A DNA stretch of 64,000 nucleotides from Stigmatella ashevillena (GCF_028368975.1 NZ_JAQNDM010000002.1:7124425-7188424); one strand, 5' to 3'; numbered from the stretch's first letter, positions 17,199 through 26,503 are shown. Numbers and translations: made by a program. The notes: generated from the letters alone by a model not told the origin.

Positions 17199-18623
17199 AT
17201 GGCCAGCATCACGGATACCCGTACCGGTGGGGCCTCGGCCCTGCCTCCTCAGGTCTCCACCGCTCGGGTCTCCCTGGTGGCCCTGGTGGCCGCGCTCGGG
17301 GGGTTCCTCTTCGGATTTGATACCTCGGTCATCAATGGGGCCGTGGGGGCCCTTCAATCCACTTTTGCCGCCAGCCAATGGGCCACGGGCCTGGCGGTGT
17401 CTTCCGCGCTCGTGGGCTCGGCCGTCGGCGCGTTCTTCGCGGGCTCCCTGGCGGACCGTCTGGGCCGCGCCCGGACGATGATGGTGGCCTCGCTCCTCTT
17501 CACCCTCAGCGCGCTGGGCTCGGGGCTGTGCGTGACGCTGTGGGATCTCAGCGCCTGGCGGCTCATGGGCGGGGTAGCGATTGGCATGGCCAGCGTCGTG
17601 GCGCCCGCCTACATCGCCGAGATTGCCCCGGCCCACCTGCGGGGCCGGCTTGGGGCGCTCCAGCAGTTGGCCATCGTCATCGGCATCTTCGCCGCGCTGC
17701 TGGGGGACTATGCCCTGGCCACGGGGGCGGGCTCGGCTACGGAGCCGTTCTGGCTCGGCATCCCGGCCTGGCGCTGGATGTTCTGGTCCGCGCTGCCGGC
17801 CGCGGTCCTCTACGGCATCGGCGCTTTCCTCATCCCCGAGTCCCCGCGCTACCTCGTCGCCCGGGGCAACGAGGCGCAGGCCCTGGTGGTGCTGCGAAGC
17901 ATCATCGGGGACTCGGCTCCTTCCAAGGTGGTGGAGATCCGCCGCTCGCTCCGGACCGAGACGGTCCCGCACTTCAAGGACCTGCGTGCGCCCCGTTTCG
18001 GGCTGCTGCCCATCGTCTGGGTGGGCATCCTCCTGGCGATGCTCCAGCAGTTCGTGGGCATCAACGTCATCTTCTATTACTCCAGCGTGTTGTGGCAGGC
18101 GGTGGGCTTCTCCGAGAAGGACTCGCTGGCCATCACCGTCATCACCAGCTTCACCAACATCGTCACCACGGTCATCGCCATCGCCTGCGTGGACCGCTTC
18201 GGGCGAAAGCCGTTGCTCGTTCTGGGCTCCGTCGGCATGGCGCTCACGCTGGGGCTGCTCGCCTACCTGTTCGGCACCGCAGGCATGGATGCCCAGGGCA
18301 ACCCTGTCCTCCAGGGCAGCCGGGGGATGCTGGCCCTCGTCTGCGCCAACGCCTACGTCTTCAGCTTCGGGTTCTCCTGGGGCCCCGTGGTCTGGGTGTT
18401 GCTCGGCGAGATGTTCCCCAACCGGATCCGCGCGCTCGCGCTGTCCATCGCCGCGGCGGCGCAGTGGGTGGCCAACTTCGTGGTCTCCGCCTCGTTCCCC
18501 TCTCTCAAGGAGGTGGGGCTGGGCTGGGCCTATGGCCTCTACACCGCCGCCGCCGTCCTCTCGCTCGTCTTCACCCTTCGCTACATCCGCGAGACGAAGG
18601 GCAAGGAGCTGGAGCAGATGTAG
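17199..18623 (+). CDS. Sugar-porter family MFS transporter
   Basis: A 474-residue, 12-helix inner-membrane transporter of the sugar porter family (XylE/GalP/GLUT type), probably importing a monosaccharide with protons. Start at 17199 with GGGAGG about 8 bases upstream. Family signatures are GGFLFGFDTSVINGAVGAL in helix 1, RLGRAR in the first loop, PESPRYLVARGN before the central loop, QQFVGINVIFYYSS in helix 7, DRFGRKPLL in the second-half loop, and RETKGKELEQ at the C-terminus. These include the QQ-GIN residues used for hexose binding. It ends 8 bases from the convergent XRE-EIIA gene. The sugar itself cannot be read from the sequence. Confidence 0.93.
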   Translation: MASITDTRTGGASALPPQVSTARVSLVALVAALGGFLFGFDTSVINGAVGALQSTFAASQWATGLAVSSALVGSAVGAFFAGSLADRLGRARTMMVASLLFTLSALGSGLCVTLWDLSAWRLMGGVAIGMASVVAPAYIAEIAPAHLRGRLGALQQLAIVIGIFAALLGDYALATGAGSATEPFWLGIPAWRWMFWSALPAAVLYGIGAFLIPESPRYLVARGNEAQALVVLRSIIGDSAPSKVVEIRRSLRTETVPHFKDLRAPRFGLLPIVWVGILLAMLQQFVGINVIFYYSSVLWQAVGFSEKDSLAITVITSFTNIVTTVIAIACVDRFGRKPLLVLGSVGMALTLGLLAYLFGTAGMDAQGNPVLQGSRGMLALVCANAYVFSFGFSWGPVVWVLLGEMFPNRIRALALSIAAAAQWVANFVVSASFPSLKEVGLGWAYGLYTAAAVLSLVFTLRYIRETKGKELEQM

Positions 18624-18630
18624 CGCTCCT

Positions 18631-19449
18631 TCAGCCGAGGGGCTCCATCGATTGGAGCCGCTGGAGCACCTCGTGGGGATGCTGCGCGTCGGCGAGCCGG
18701 TCCGCCAGTCCCTGGCTTGCCAGCCGGGCCACGTGGGCCAGTTGCATGAGGCTGGGGCGCCCCTGTTCGGGACTCATGAGCGCCACCACCAGCCGCAGGG
18801 GGAGCCCGTCCGGTGTCTCCGCCTTGAGCGGACGGGCCAGCGTTACCAGCGCCGCCAGGGCGGGCCCTCCTCGATGGAAGACACGCGGCACGGCGACGCC
18901 ATTGCCCACGGCGCTGGAGACCTCTTCCTCGCGCTGCCGCATGTTGGCCGCCAGCGGTCCCGCGCCCAGCAGAGGAGAGGTGGACGCGAGCCTTCCCGCG
19001 GCGACATCCAGCGCGTCGTCCAAGCGGGCACAGGACAGCTGGAGCACGAGCCGCTCAGGGGAGAGCAGCGAGGCCAGCGAGGTGAAGGGCTCGTCCCGGG
19101 AAGACGCCCGCGAGGGAAACTCCGTGTTGAGCAGCTGCCGCAGGCGGCTGAGCTGCTGACGGTTGAGCTGCCGCTGGGCGATCTCCAGGAAGAGCTGCCC
19201 CGCCTCGGGCTCCTGCTCCAGGTAGCTGGCCATGAAGGGGCTCACCCGGTGGGCCACATCCATCAGGAGCGTGGGGGGGATGTCCAGTTCCCGGGCGATG
19301 GCGGAGAGGCGTGCCGGGGTGGGCACCGCGTCCAACCCGTGCTCCACGCGGCTGAGGTAGGCGCTCGAGACGCCAATGCGCTTGGCGAGGTCTCTCAGCG
19401 AGAGGCCCGCCTCCACGCGCAACAGCCGCAGGGTGGCTCCCACGTGCAT
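18631..19449 (-). CDS. XRE regulator fused to a PTS EIIA-like domain lacking the phospho-histidine
   Basis: The 272-residue protein joins an XRE/Cro helix-turn-helix (residues 8-60, SLRDLAKRIGVSSAYLSRVE) to a C-terminal domain (about 128-268) that aligns with the nitrogen-type PTS EIIA fold (PtsN). The alignment is clear through REEEVSSAVGNGVAVP, ALMSPEQGRPSLMQLAHVARL and the end ADAQHPHEVLQRL. In PtsN the block reads GIAIPHG with the phosphorylated His; here it is GVAVPRV, so the site is Arg189. The domain should therefore not accept phosphate at the usual place and may work as a ligand or protein sensor. It starts one base after the antiporter stop codon and is surely co-expressed with it, perhaps as its regulator. 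Confidence 0.85.
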   Translation of the reverse strand: MHVGATLRLLRVEAGLSLRDLAKRIGVSSAYLSRVEHGLDAVPTPARLSAIARELDIPPTLLMDVAHRVSPFMASYLEQEPEAGQLFLEIAQRQLNRQQLSRLRQLLNTEFPSRASSRDEPFTSLASLLSPERLVLQLSCARLDDALDVAAGRLASTSPLLGAGPLAANMRQREEEVSSAVGNGVAVPRVFHRGGPALAALVTLARPLKAETPDGLPLRLVVALMSPEQGRPSLMQLAHVARLASQGLADRLADAQHPHEVLQRLQSMEPLG

Positions 19450-19450
19450 A

Positions 19451-21604
19451 TCAGGAGAGGCCCTCGTTCGCGGGCAGCCCGCTGACCGGTTCGGACGCCA
19501 CGGCCGGGGCGGCCGACGGCAGGGGGTGGCGGACGATCAGCAGGGAGCCGGGGGCATCCCGGATGATGCGCTCGCGGGACAGGCCGAAGAGCCGGTCCTC
19601 CAGGCCCCACTCGGAGCCGGCGCCCACCACCGTGAGATCATACCCCTGGGAGGCCTCCGCCAGCGCCGCCTCCTCGGGCGAGTCATGCTCCACGACCTTG
19701 AGGCGCACCTGGCCCGACTCCTTGGGGAAGAGCTCCTCCATCAGGGCCCGGCCGCCCGCCCCCTGCTTCCTGCCGCCCGGCGAGGTGACATGCAGCACCG
19801 TCACCTCGGCGCCCGTGTGCCGGAGGATCCGCCGCGCGATGGCGAGCGCCTGCCGGTCGTTCTGGCTGCCGATGAAGGGCACCAGCACCCGCTTCGTCTC
19901 GGACAGGCCGCGGTCCACCAGCACCGCCACCCCCGTGGTGGCCTCGCGCATCACCTCGTGCACGGTGCCGCCGAGCATCGTCCGGCTGAAGAGGGGTTTG
20001 TGCCAGCCGAGCAGCACGAGGTCCGCGCGTTTGGCCTCGGCGGTGCGGCAGATGTCCGCGGAGGGCTCCGAGGAGACGAAGGAGAGCGAGCGCACCGACA
20101 GCTCCAAGCGCTTGGCGCTGGAGAGCAGCGGCGCGAGCGCGCCCTCGTCCGGCGGCCGTGGTTCGTGCAGCCGGTGCATGCTGGAACGCTCGGCGGAGAT
20201 GAGGTGCAGGGCGTAGAGCTGGGCGTTCTCCGCGGCGCTGCCTCCGGTGAGCGCCCGCCCCAGAGCGGCCATGCCGGGGCCTGCCTGGCCGTGTGAGACG
20301 CACATCAGCACGGTGAAGGGCGCGGGGCCCGTGGTCACCGGAGACAGCTCCACCTTGTCCCGGGCGATCTCCGCGGTGGGGTAGATCCAGTTGAGCAGCG
20401 GCGAGGTGATGAACGTCGTCACCAGCGCCATCACCACCATCATGGTGAAGAGGGTGGGGGAGATGACGCCCAGGTCCAGGCCGATGTTGAGCACGATAAG
20501 CTCCATCAACCCGCGGGTGTTCATCAGCACGCCCACGGCGCTGGCCTCGCGCCAACGCAGGCCGGTGAGCCGTGCCGCCACCGCGCTGCCGCCGAACTTG
20601 CCCAGGCACGCCAGCAGGATGATGAGCCCGCACATGGCCCAGGCATCCACGCTGTTGAGCAGGCCCACCTGGGTGCGCAGGCCGCTGTAGGCGAAGAAGA
20701 TGGGCAAGAGCAGCACCACCGCCACGTCCTCAAGCCGCTCCGCCAGTGCATCGGCGAGCCCGCCCTCCTTGGGGATGACGGCGCCAAAGAGGAAGGCGCC
20801 GAACAGGGCGTGGATGCCGATGAGCTCCGTGGCCCAACTGGAGGCCAGCAGCAGCACCAACGTGCCCGCCACGACGTTCTGGGTGAGCCCGTCCTTGCTG
20901 GCCACGCGTGCGCCCAGCCGCGCGAGGAAGGGCCGCACCACCAGCAGCATGAAGACGATGTAGAGCAGCGCCAGCAGGGTGGTGATGCCTGCCTCGGTGA
21001 GGCTCGTGGCCCGCACGATGGACACCACGAAGGCGAGCAAGCACCACGCCGTCACGTCATCCACCGCCGCGCAGGTGATGCTGATGACGCCCACCCTCGA
21101 CTGGAGCAGGCCGCGCTCGCTGAGGATGCGCGCCAGCACCGGGAAGGCGGTGATGCTCATCGCCACGCCCATGAAGAGCACGAACGAGAGGAAGGGCACC
21201 TCGGGAGACGACAGCGACCGGTACAGCCACAGCGCGCTGGCGCCCGCCCCGAGCACGAACGGGGCGATGATGCTGGAGTGGCTGATGGCCACCGAGCTGT
21301 GGCCCCGCCCCTTGAGCAGCTTTGGATCCAGCTCCAGCCCGATGAGGAACATGAAGAGGATGAGCCCCACCTGGCTGAGCATCTTCAGCACCGGCAGGGA
21401 GCTGTCCGGGAACAGGCTGTGCATCAGGTCCGGCGCAAGCCAGCCAAGCAGCGAGGGGCCCAGCATCACGCCCGCGACGACCTCCGCGATGACGAGGGGC
21501 TGGCCGAGCCATCGCGTCACTTTGCCGATGAGCCGGGAGAGCCCGATGATGACAATGAGCTGCACGATGAGCACCGTGAGCGGGTTCTGGGCCAGTCCGT
21601 GCAT
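19451..21604 (-). CDS. CPA2-type cation:proton antiporter with C-terminal USP-like domains
   Basis: The 717-residue product (start at 21604 with AAGGAG about 6 bases upstream) has about 12 membrane helices in its first 400 residues and belongs to the CPA2 (KefB/NapA-like) monovalent cation:proton antiporters. Seen are IAEVVAGVMLGPSLLGWL in helix 2, the MFLIGLELDPKLL segment, and TCAAVDDVTAWCLLA with the paired Asp residues that bind the ion. The last 290 residues contain two universal-stress-protein-like units; the second, ending in GAGSEWGLEDRLFGLSRERI, has the G-x(n)-G-x(n)-G(S) nucleotide-binding pattern. This tail probably senses nucleotides or stress. The gene is translationally close-coupled to the XRE-EIIA regulator. 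Confidence 0.9.
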   Translation of the reverse strand: MHGLAQNPLTVLIVQLIVIIGLSRLIGKVTRWLGQPLVIAEVVAGVMLGPSLLGWLAPDLMHSLFPDSSLPVLKMLSQVGLILFMFLIGLELDPKLLKGRGHSSVAISHSSIIAPFVLGAGASALWLYRSLSSPEVPFLSFVLFMGVAMSITAFPVLARILSERGLLQSRVGVISITCAAVDDVTAWCLLAFVVSIVRATSLTEAGITTLLALLYIVFMLLVVRPFLARLGARVASKDGLTQNVVAGTLVLLLASSWATELIGIHALFGAFLFGAVIPKEGGLADALAERLEDVAVVLLLPIFFAYSGLRTQVGLLNSVDAWAMCGLIILLACLGKFGGSAVAARLTGLRWREASAVGVLMNTRGLMELIVLNIGLDLGVISPTLFTMMVVMALVTTFITSPLLNWIYPTAEIARDKVELSPVTTGPAPFTVLMCVSHGQAGPGMAALGRALTGGSAAENAQLYALHLISAERSSMHRLHEPRPPDEGALAPLLSSAKRLELSVRSLSFVSSEPSADICRTAEAKRADLVLLGWHKPLFSRTMLGGTVHEVMREATTGVAVLVDRGLSETKRVLVPFIGSQNDRQALAIARRILRHTGAEVTVLHVTSPGGRKQGAGGRALMEELFPKESGQVRLKVVEHDSPEEAALAEASQGYDLTVVGAGSEWGLEDRLFGLSRERIIRDAPGSLLIVRHPLPSAAPAVASEPVSGLPANEGLS

Positions 21605-21725
21605 CGTCTCTCCTTGGACCAAAGGGTGATAAGGAAGCACTTATCAACCACACTCCAGGGCGTCAACCCAAGGGTCCGCGAACCGTCGGCTGGGGGAGAG
21701 GACGCTTGCTCTCAGGTTGCTGGCG

Positions 21726-22931
21726 TCACTTTTCGGGGAGGGCTCCCCGTGAGGCCGAGGTGCTGGGCTCATCCCCATAGCCAGTCAGCTCCACATAGCC
21801 CCGGCCCGTCACCGGTTGGCCTGCACGTGTGCCGTGGATCCGCACCGAGCCTTCCCAGTACCGCACGATCACGGGCAGCTCCTGATCCGACTGGGCCGGG
21901 ACAATCTCGAGCTCGAGTTGCTGCGAGGGAACGGACAACCGCCAGCGCGCCGGGTATGTCACGCCGCTGCGCGGACTCGTCCAGGTGTCCAGCACCTCGA
22001 GCTTCCCCTCGCCTGGCTTCAGCCGGGCCGAGGTTCCCTGTGGGAACACGAACGAGCCCGCGCTGCCGGGGGCTGTCGTGCCGTCGCGCAGGCGCAACTG
22101 GTAATACATCAGCTCGGTGTCATCCGAGAGCTGGAGGGAGAACCAATCCCAGCCGAGGTGAGACGCGTCGAGCACGGCGGTGCTCCACTCGCGGTCCATC
22201 CAGCTCGAGCCCGTCACCTCGTACACGCGGCCCTCCACCGTCACCGTGCCGCGCGAGGGCATGCGCGTGAGCGAGTAGTAATAGGAGGCGCTTCCCGGGC
22301 CTCCCTTCTGGCTCAGCCCTTGGTCTCCCTGGAGCACCGGAGGCTTGCCCTCGTCCATCACCAGCGACAGGGCCACTGCCTGTGCCGCCACGGAGAGGCG
22401 CATCGGCAGCGCTCCGTCGTTCAGTCCCTTCACCTCCCAGTCTTCCAGCCACACCCGGAAGGGCTGGGCCTGGGCTCCCGCGAGCCCCACCGCCGCGCGG
22501 CTGAAGCGCTCGAAGACGTGGAAGCGCTTGGCGCCGAGGTCCGACAGCGCGAAGTGGCCCATGTAGAGCTGCCGCGTGCCCCACTCGGACTCGCGCTTCA
22601 CGGCCTCGGAGGCCATCGCGTTGCGGAACATCGTGAGCTGGTACCCGAAGGCATGCCCGTCCGCCGTTTGAAGGTTGCCGGTCCAGTACCACCACTCGGT
22701 GCGGAACGCCTCGTGAGGGCCATGGTCCTCCGGGAAGTGGAACTCCCGGGGCTGGAGGGCACGCGCATACCCCTCGTCGCCGCCCTCCGTCTTTCCGAGC
22801 AACGTGGCCACCGTGAGGCCCGGCGCCGCCTTCGGCGGTGGTGCCTCGCGGGTCACGAAGAAGGCCCCCGCGGCCAGCACGCCCAGCACCCCCAGCACCC
22901 CCAGCACGAGCCCCTTGCCGCCGCCGCGCAT
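21726..22931 (-). CDS. Lipocalin-like AttH/CrtC-type protein of an ABC transport system
   Basis: The 401-residue protein starts with a short N-terminal hydrophobic anchor (GLVLGVLGVLGVLAAGAFFV) and continues with two lipocalin-like halves of the AttH / hydroxyneurosporene synthase (CrtC) family. The hallmark block FPEDHGPHEAFRTEWWYWTG and the later GSSWMDREWST block are clear. In CrtC this fold hydrates carotenoids; in AttH-type proteins it accompanies an ABC exporter and its ligand is unknown. The gene follows the permease after 3 bases and is the third gene of the ATPase-permease-AttH run, the standard order of attEFGH-like loci. Binding of a hydrophobic molecule in the periplasm is the most likely role. 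Confidence 0.87.
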   Translation of the reverse strand: MRGGGKGLVLGVLGVLGVLAAGAFFVTREAPPPKAAPGLTVATLLGKTEGGDEGYARALQPREFHFPEDHGPHEAFRTEWWYWTGNLQTADGHAFGYQLTMFRNAMASEAVKRESEWGTRQLYMGHFALSDLGAKRFHVFERFSRAAVGLAGAQAQPFRVWLEDWEVKGLNDGALPMRLSVAAQAVALSLVMDEGKPPVLQGDQGLSQKGGPGSASYYYSLTRMPSRGTVTVEGRVYEVTGSSWMDREWSTAVLDASHLGWDWFSLQLSDDTELMYYQLRLRDGTTAPGSAGSFVFPQGTSARLKPGEGKLEVLDTWTSPRSGVTYPARWRLSVPSQQLELEIVPAQSDQELPVIVRYWEGSVRIHGTRAGQPVTGRGYVELTGYGDEPSTSASRGALPEK

Positions 22932-22934
22932 GGC

Positions 22935-25475
22935 TTACTCCTCCCGAAGGGCCAACGCCGGGTTGGCACGAGACATTCGCCAGGCGGGGTACACGCCCGC
23001 GAGCCCGGCAGCCGCCAGCGCGAGCACCACCGCTTGGATGAGCGCGCCCGGGGTGATGACCAGTTGCAGCGTCCACCCGAAGGAGCGCTGGTTGATGACG
23101 TGCACGAGGATGTGCGCGAGCGCCAGGCCCAGCGGCACGGCGAACAGGCCCGCCAGCAGCCCGAGCAGCCCCGTTTGGAGCGAGACGAGCCCCCAGAGCT
23201 GCCCGGGCGTCAGCCCCGTGGCGCGCAGCACGGCGAACTCCCGGGCCCGCTCGAGCTGGAGCGCCATCAGCGCGCTCAGCACGCCGACGAAGGCCACGCC
23301 CACCGCGAGCAGCCGCAGCACCTGGGTGATGGTGAAGGTCCGGTCAAACACCTCCAGCGAGCCCTCGCGCAGCACGCGGTTGGAGCGCACGTTGACGAGC
23401 TGGGCATCTCCCGCGCGCTCGCGCACCCGCTCCACCAGCGCGTCCACGTCCTGGCCCGGGGCGGCGTAGAGCGCGAGGCTCGTCACCCCCCGGTCGTCGA
23501 AGGCCGCGTCATAGGTGGCGCGCGGCATGAGCACCGCGCCCACGTCCGAGCCGAAGTCGTAGTACACGCCCAGCACCCGGAAGTCGCGGGGCCCCCGGTC
23601 CGTGGCAAGGTGCAGCGTGCTGCCCCGGTGGAGGCCGTGGCGGAAGCCCAGGGGCTCGGAGATGATCACCGTGTCCAGCGCCTCCAGCTCGCGCCACACG
23701 GTGGCCGCGTCGCCCTCCTTGAAGCGGTACTGGCGAGGGATATTCGGGGGAAACGCGATGGCGGTCAGGTCCGAGGGGATGCCATTCACGTTCACCTTCA
23801 CCGAGCGGATGGTGGCGGTGGCCGCTACGCCGGGGGTGGTGCTCAGGCGCTCGGCCAGGCCCGGGACGAAGGAGCTGTCCCCGCGCCGGGCCATGAGCGA
23901 GGGCGGGGTGGCGTAGACATCCGCCTGGAGCGAGGACTCCAGCCACTCCACCACCGTGCCGCGGAAGCTGGCCACCATGAGCCCCACGCCCACGGTGGTG
24001 GACACGGCGATCATCAACGCCGCCAGGGCCACCGAGGTGCGGCTGAGGCTGGTGCGCACGCCGCGCGCCGCCATGCGCCCCAGCATCCCGAACGCCGCGC
24101 CCAGCGGGCGGGCCGCGGCGAGCACCAGCCGCTCCGTCGTCCACGGCACGAGCAGCGCCGCGCCGAGTTGCACGGAGAAGAGGCCGACATAGGCGGGGAA
24201 GAGCGCATGGGTGGGCAGCACCAGCAACGCCGTCCCCACACCCAGGATGAGCAGGCCCAGCAGGGCGAGCTTCGGCGCACGGCCCTGGGCCATGTCCTCC
24301 GCGGTGGAGCGGCGCATCGTGGTGACCGGGGGCGAGCGCGCCGCCTCCCAGGCAGGCACGAGCGCGGCCCCCAGGGTCGCCCCCAGCCCGAGCGCCACGC
24401 CCTTGGCGAACATGAGCGGCTCCAGCGACAGCCGCCGCACGCTCACCACGAAGTACAAGTCGTTGATGGTCTGGGTGACGAGGCCGACGAGCCCCCGTCC
24501 CAGCAGCACGCCCAGCAGCAGCCCGGCGGCGGTCCCCACCGCTCCCAGCAGTGCGGCCTCGCCGAGGACCAGGGCGAACAGCTCCCGCCGGGTGATGCCG
24601 AGCGCACGCAGCCTCCCGAGCAGCCCGCGCCGCTGCACCACGGAGAACGTCATCGTGTTGTAGATGAGGAACATGCCCACCACGAGGGCCAGCAGGGACA
24701 GCGCGGTGAGGTTGGTGCGGAAGGCCCGCGTCATCTGGTCCACGGTGTTGCCGCGCGAGGCGGCGCGCAGCACCTCCACGCCGGTGGGAAGCCACTGCCG
24801 CAGCCTGGCCTCCTCCTCCTCGCTCCCGAGCTTCAGATCAATGCGGGACAGGCGCCCGGTCAGGCCGAGCACCTCCTGGGCGGTGGACACATCGGCGAGC
24901 ATCAGCCCCTCCAGGGCCCGGAGGGTGCGCTCATCGGAAGGGGCCAGGAAGTCCAGCACCCGCAGCCGCCGGCGCTGACCACCCACCACCACCTCGAAGG
25001 TGTCTCCTGGGGCTGCCGCGCCCACCAGGCGGGCCGTGCCGGCGGTCATCAGCACCGTGCCCGGCTCGGTGAGGAGCAGGGTCACCTGGGCGCCCTTCCT
25101 GTCCTTCGCGTAGGGGCGGAAGGGCGCCTCGGCGAACGGATCCACGCCCAGGAGCGTGAGGGGGCGGCGGTCTCCGTTCGCGGCCCGCACGTGGCCCTCC
25201 ACCACGGGCGCGGACGTGGGGGCGCCGGGGCGCAGGCGCAGCGCGCTATATAATGATGCGGGGAGGCCCGAGGGCCCGCCCACGAGCTGGTGCGTGGCCT
25301 GTCCCGCCACCGTGTCCGTGGATTGCGCGAAGGCCTGGAGGGCGCTGTTGCTGGCCAGATCGATGGAGACCACCACCGCCACGCCGAGGGCGATGCCCAG
25401 CAGGGACAGGGCGGTGAGCCACGGGTGACCTCCCAGGTGGCGCGCGCTCGCCCGGGCCAGCAGCCGCCGGCTCAT
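22935..25475 (-). CDS. ABC transporter permease, FtsX-like (AttF-AttG fused type)
   Basis: An 846-residue MacB/LolC-type permease with two FtsX domains. There is an N-terminal membrane helix (LTALSLLGIALGVAVVVSI), a large periplasmic domain, three helices around residues 260-380, a second single helix near residue 480, another periplasmic domain, and three C-terminal helices. Two half-permeases are thus joined in one chain, where some loci have separate attF and attG genes. It would work with the ATPase encoded just upstream (ATGA overlap at 25472-25475) and with the AttH-like protein just downstream. Systems of this class move hydrophobic molecules or extract lipoproteins by mechanotransmission rather than by a classical import route. 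Confidence 0.88.
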   Translation of the reverse strand: MSRRLLARASARHLGGHPWLTALSLLGIALGVAVVVSIDLASNSALQAFAQSTDTVAGQATHQLVGGPSGLPASLYSALRLRPGAPTSAPVVEGHVRAANGDRRPLTLLGVDPFAEAPFRPYAKDRKGAQVTLLLTEPGTVLMTAGTARLVGAAAPGDTFEVVVGGQRRRLRVLDFLAPSDERTLRALEGLMLADVSTAQEVLGLTGRLSRIDLKLGSEEEEARLRQWLPTGVEVLRAASRGNTVDQMTRAFRTNLTALSLLALVVGMFLIYNTMTFSVVQRRGLLGRLRALGITRRELFALVLGEAALLGAVGTAAGLLLGVLLGRGLVGLVTQTINDLYFVVSVRRLSLEPLMFAKGVALGLGATLGAALVPAWEAARSPPVTTMRRSTAEDMAQGRAPKLALLGLLILGVGTALLVLPTHALFPAYVGLFSVQLGAALLVPWTTERLVLAAARPLGAAFGMLGRMAARGVRTSLSRTSVALAALMIAVSTTVGVGLMVASFRGTVVEWLESSLQADVYATPPSLMARRGDSSFVPGLAERLSTTPGVAATATIRSVKVNVNGIPSDLTAIAFPPNIPRQYRFKEGDAATVWRELEALDTVIISEPLGFRHGLHRGSTLHLATDRGPRDFRVLGVYYDFGSDVGAVLMPRATYDAAFDDRGVTSLALYAAPGQDVDALVERVRERAGDAQLVNVRSNRVLREGSLEVFDRTFTITQVLRLLAVGVAFVGVLSALMALQLERAREFAVLRATGLTPGQLWGLVSLQTGLLGLLAGLFAVPLGLALAHILVHVINQRSFGWTLQLVITPGALIQAVVLALAAAGLAGVYPAWRMSRANPALALREE

Positions 25476-26173
25476 GGCCGCACCTGCCGTTCGACGAGCT
25501 GGCCCGCCTCCATCACGAAGATGCGGTCGGCCCGGGCGGCGAGGCCCTCGTCATGAGAGACGATCAGGGCGCACGCGTTGCCCTGGCGGATGAGCTCCTC
25601 CAGCAGATCCAGCACCTGAAGGCCCGTCTTCTCATCCAGGTTGCCGGTGGGCTCGTCCGCGAGCAGCAGGGGCGGGGTATGCGACAGCGCCCGGGCCACC
25701 GCCACGCGTTGTTGCTCGCCGCCGGACAGGCGATCCGGGAAGCTGCGCTCGCGGCCCGCCAGCCCCACCCGGCCGAGCAGCGCCTTCACCCGCCCGTCCA
25801 CCTCTGGGCCGGAGCGCCCGGTGAGCTCCAGCGGCAGTCGTACATTCTCCTCCACTGTCAGGGTAGGTAGCAGGTTGAAGGCTTGGAAGACGAAGCCGAT
25901 GCGCTCCCGGCGCAGCAGCGTCCGCTCGCGCTCGCTCAGGGCGGCCACGTCCTTGCCCTCCACGCGCACCGTGCCTCGGGTGGGCAGGTCGATGCCGCTG
26001 ATGAGGTTGAGCAGGGTGGACTTGCCGGAACCGCTGCGGCCCAACAGCACGGCGAATTCACCCCGGTGCAGGGTGAGCCGCACGCCTGTAAGCACCTCGC
26101 GTGTGGCCTCGCCCTCGGTGTAGGCCTTGGAGACGTCTTGCAGCTCGACAACGGGGGACGAGGAAGGGGGCAT
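25472..26173 (-). CDS. ABC transporter ATPase, LolD/MacB class
   Basis: A 233-residue ATPase with all functional motifs: Walker [10 protein letters not shown] (45-53), Q-loop region [18 protein letters not shown], signature [15 protein letters not shown], Walker [14 protein letters not shown], and the switch His in IVSHDE. The Q-loop sequence and ADEPTGNLD are typical of the LolD/MacB subgroup that pairs with FtsX permeases. It is the first gene of the three-gene operon and is divergent from the myxochromide genes across a 344-bp gap. The divergence allows the guess that this transporter serves the lipopeptide, but att-like loci are common elsewhere, so I hold that loosely. Confidence 0.93.
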   Translation of the reverse strand: MPPSSSPVVELQDVSKAYTEGEATREVLTGVRLTLHRGEFAVLLGRSGSGKSTLLNLISGIDLPTRGTVRVEGKDVAALSERERTLLRRERIGFVFQAFNLLPTLTVEENVRLPLELTGRSGPEVDGRVKALLGRVGLAGRERSFPDRLSGGEQQRVAVARALSHTPPLLLADEPTGNLDEKTGLQVLDLLEELIRQGNACALIVSHDEGLAARADRIFVMEAGQLVERQVRP

Positions 26174-26385
26174 GCGCGGTGCCGCACACTAAGCCAGCGG
26201 GGCAGCCACCGTCTCCCACTCCTGGGGCTCAGGGGGGCGAGGAGGGGGTTGCCCACCTGCCTTCATGAGACACCCGAGGGTCCTCCCCGCCCTCGGATCC
26301 TCCCCGGTGCATGCGGACAAGGCGTGCTCGAATTGATGTTAGGAATTCGAGTGGATTGAGTTGTGATTCATTGCCGTGGATGGGC

Positions 26386-26400
26386 GATAAAATGTTTATC
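26386..26400. promoter_or_regulatory. Perfect dyad GATAAA-ATG-TTTATC, possible operator
   Basis: A 15-bp AT-rich inverted repeat with 6-bp arms and a 3-bp centre lies about 118 bases upstream of the mchA start. Its geometry suits a dimeric repressor or activator. No regulator gene is adjacent, so the binding protein is unknown. Confidence 0.4.
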
Positions 26401-26488
26401 AGGGGCGGCTGACATCGGCTGAACCCTACTCGTGAAGTAGCCCCGGCGTGGAGGCAATGAGACATAAATCTGACTCATGAGAGCGGAA

Positions 26489-26503
26489 TCTCACGGGGTG
26501 AGA
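26489..26503. promoter_or_regulatory. Perfect dyad TCTCAC-GGG-GTGAGA in the mchA leader
   Basis: A second 6-3-6 inverted repeat ends 14 bases before the mchA GTG start. Its left arm can also pair with TGAGA at 26478-26482, so two mutually exclusive hairpins are possible in the 5' leader of the transcript. This could modulate access to the ribosome or be a protein-binding operator. Confidence 0.4.

Noticed and set aside
21605-21725. A strong intrinsic terminator or promoter between the antiporter and AttH-like genes.
   Set aside because: I looked for a GC hairpin with a T-run and for clear -35/-10 boxes and found none I could defend.
21816-25253. A 1145-codon plus-strand frame opposite the AttH-like and permease genes.
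   Set aside because: The product is His/Arg/Gln/Gly-rich without any motif, while the opposite strand encodes clear ABC transporter proteins.
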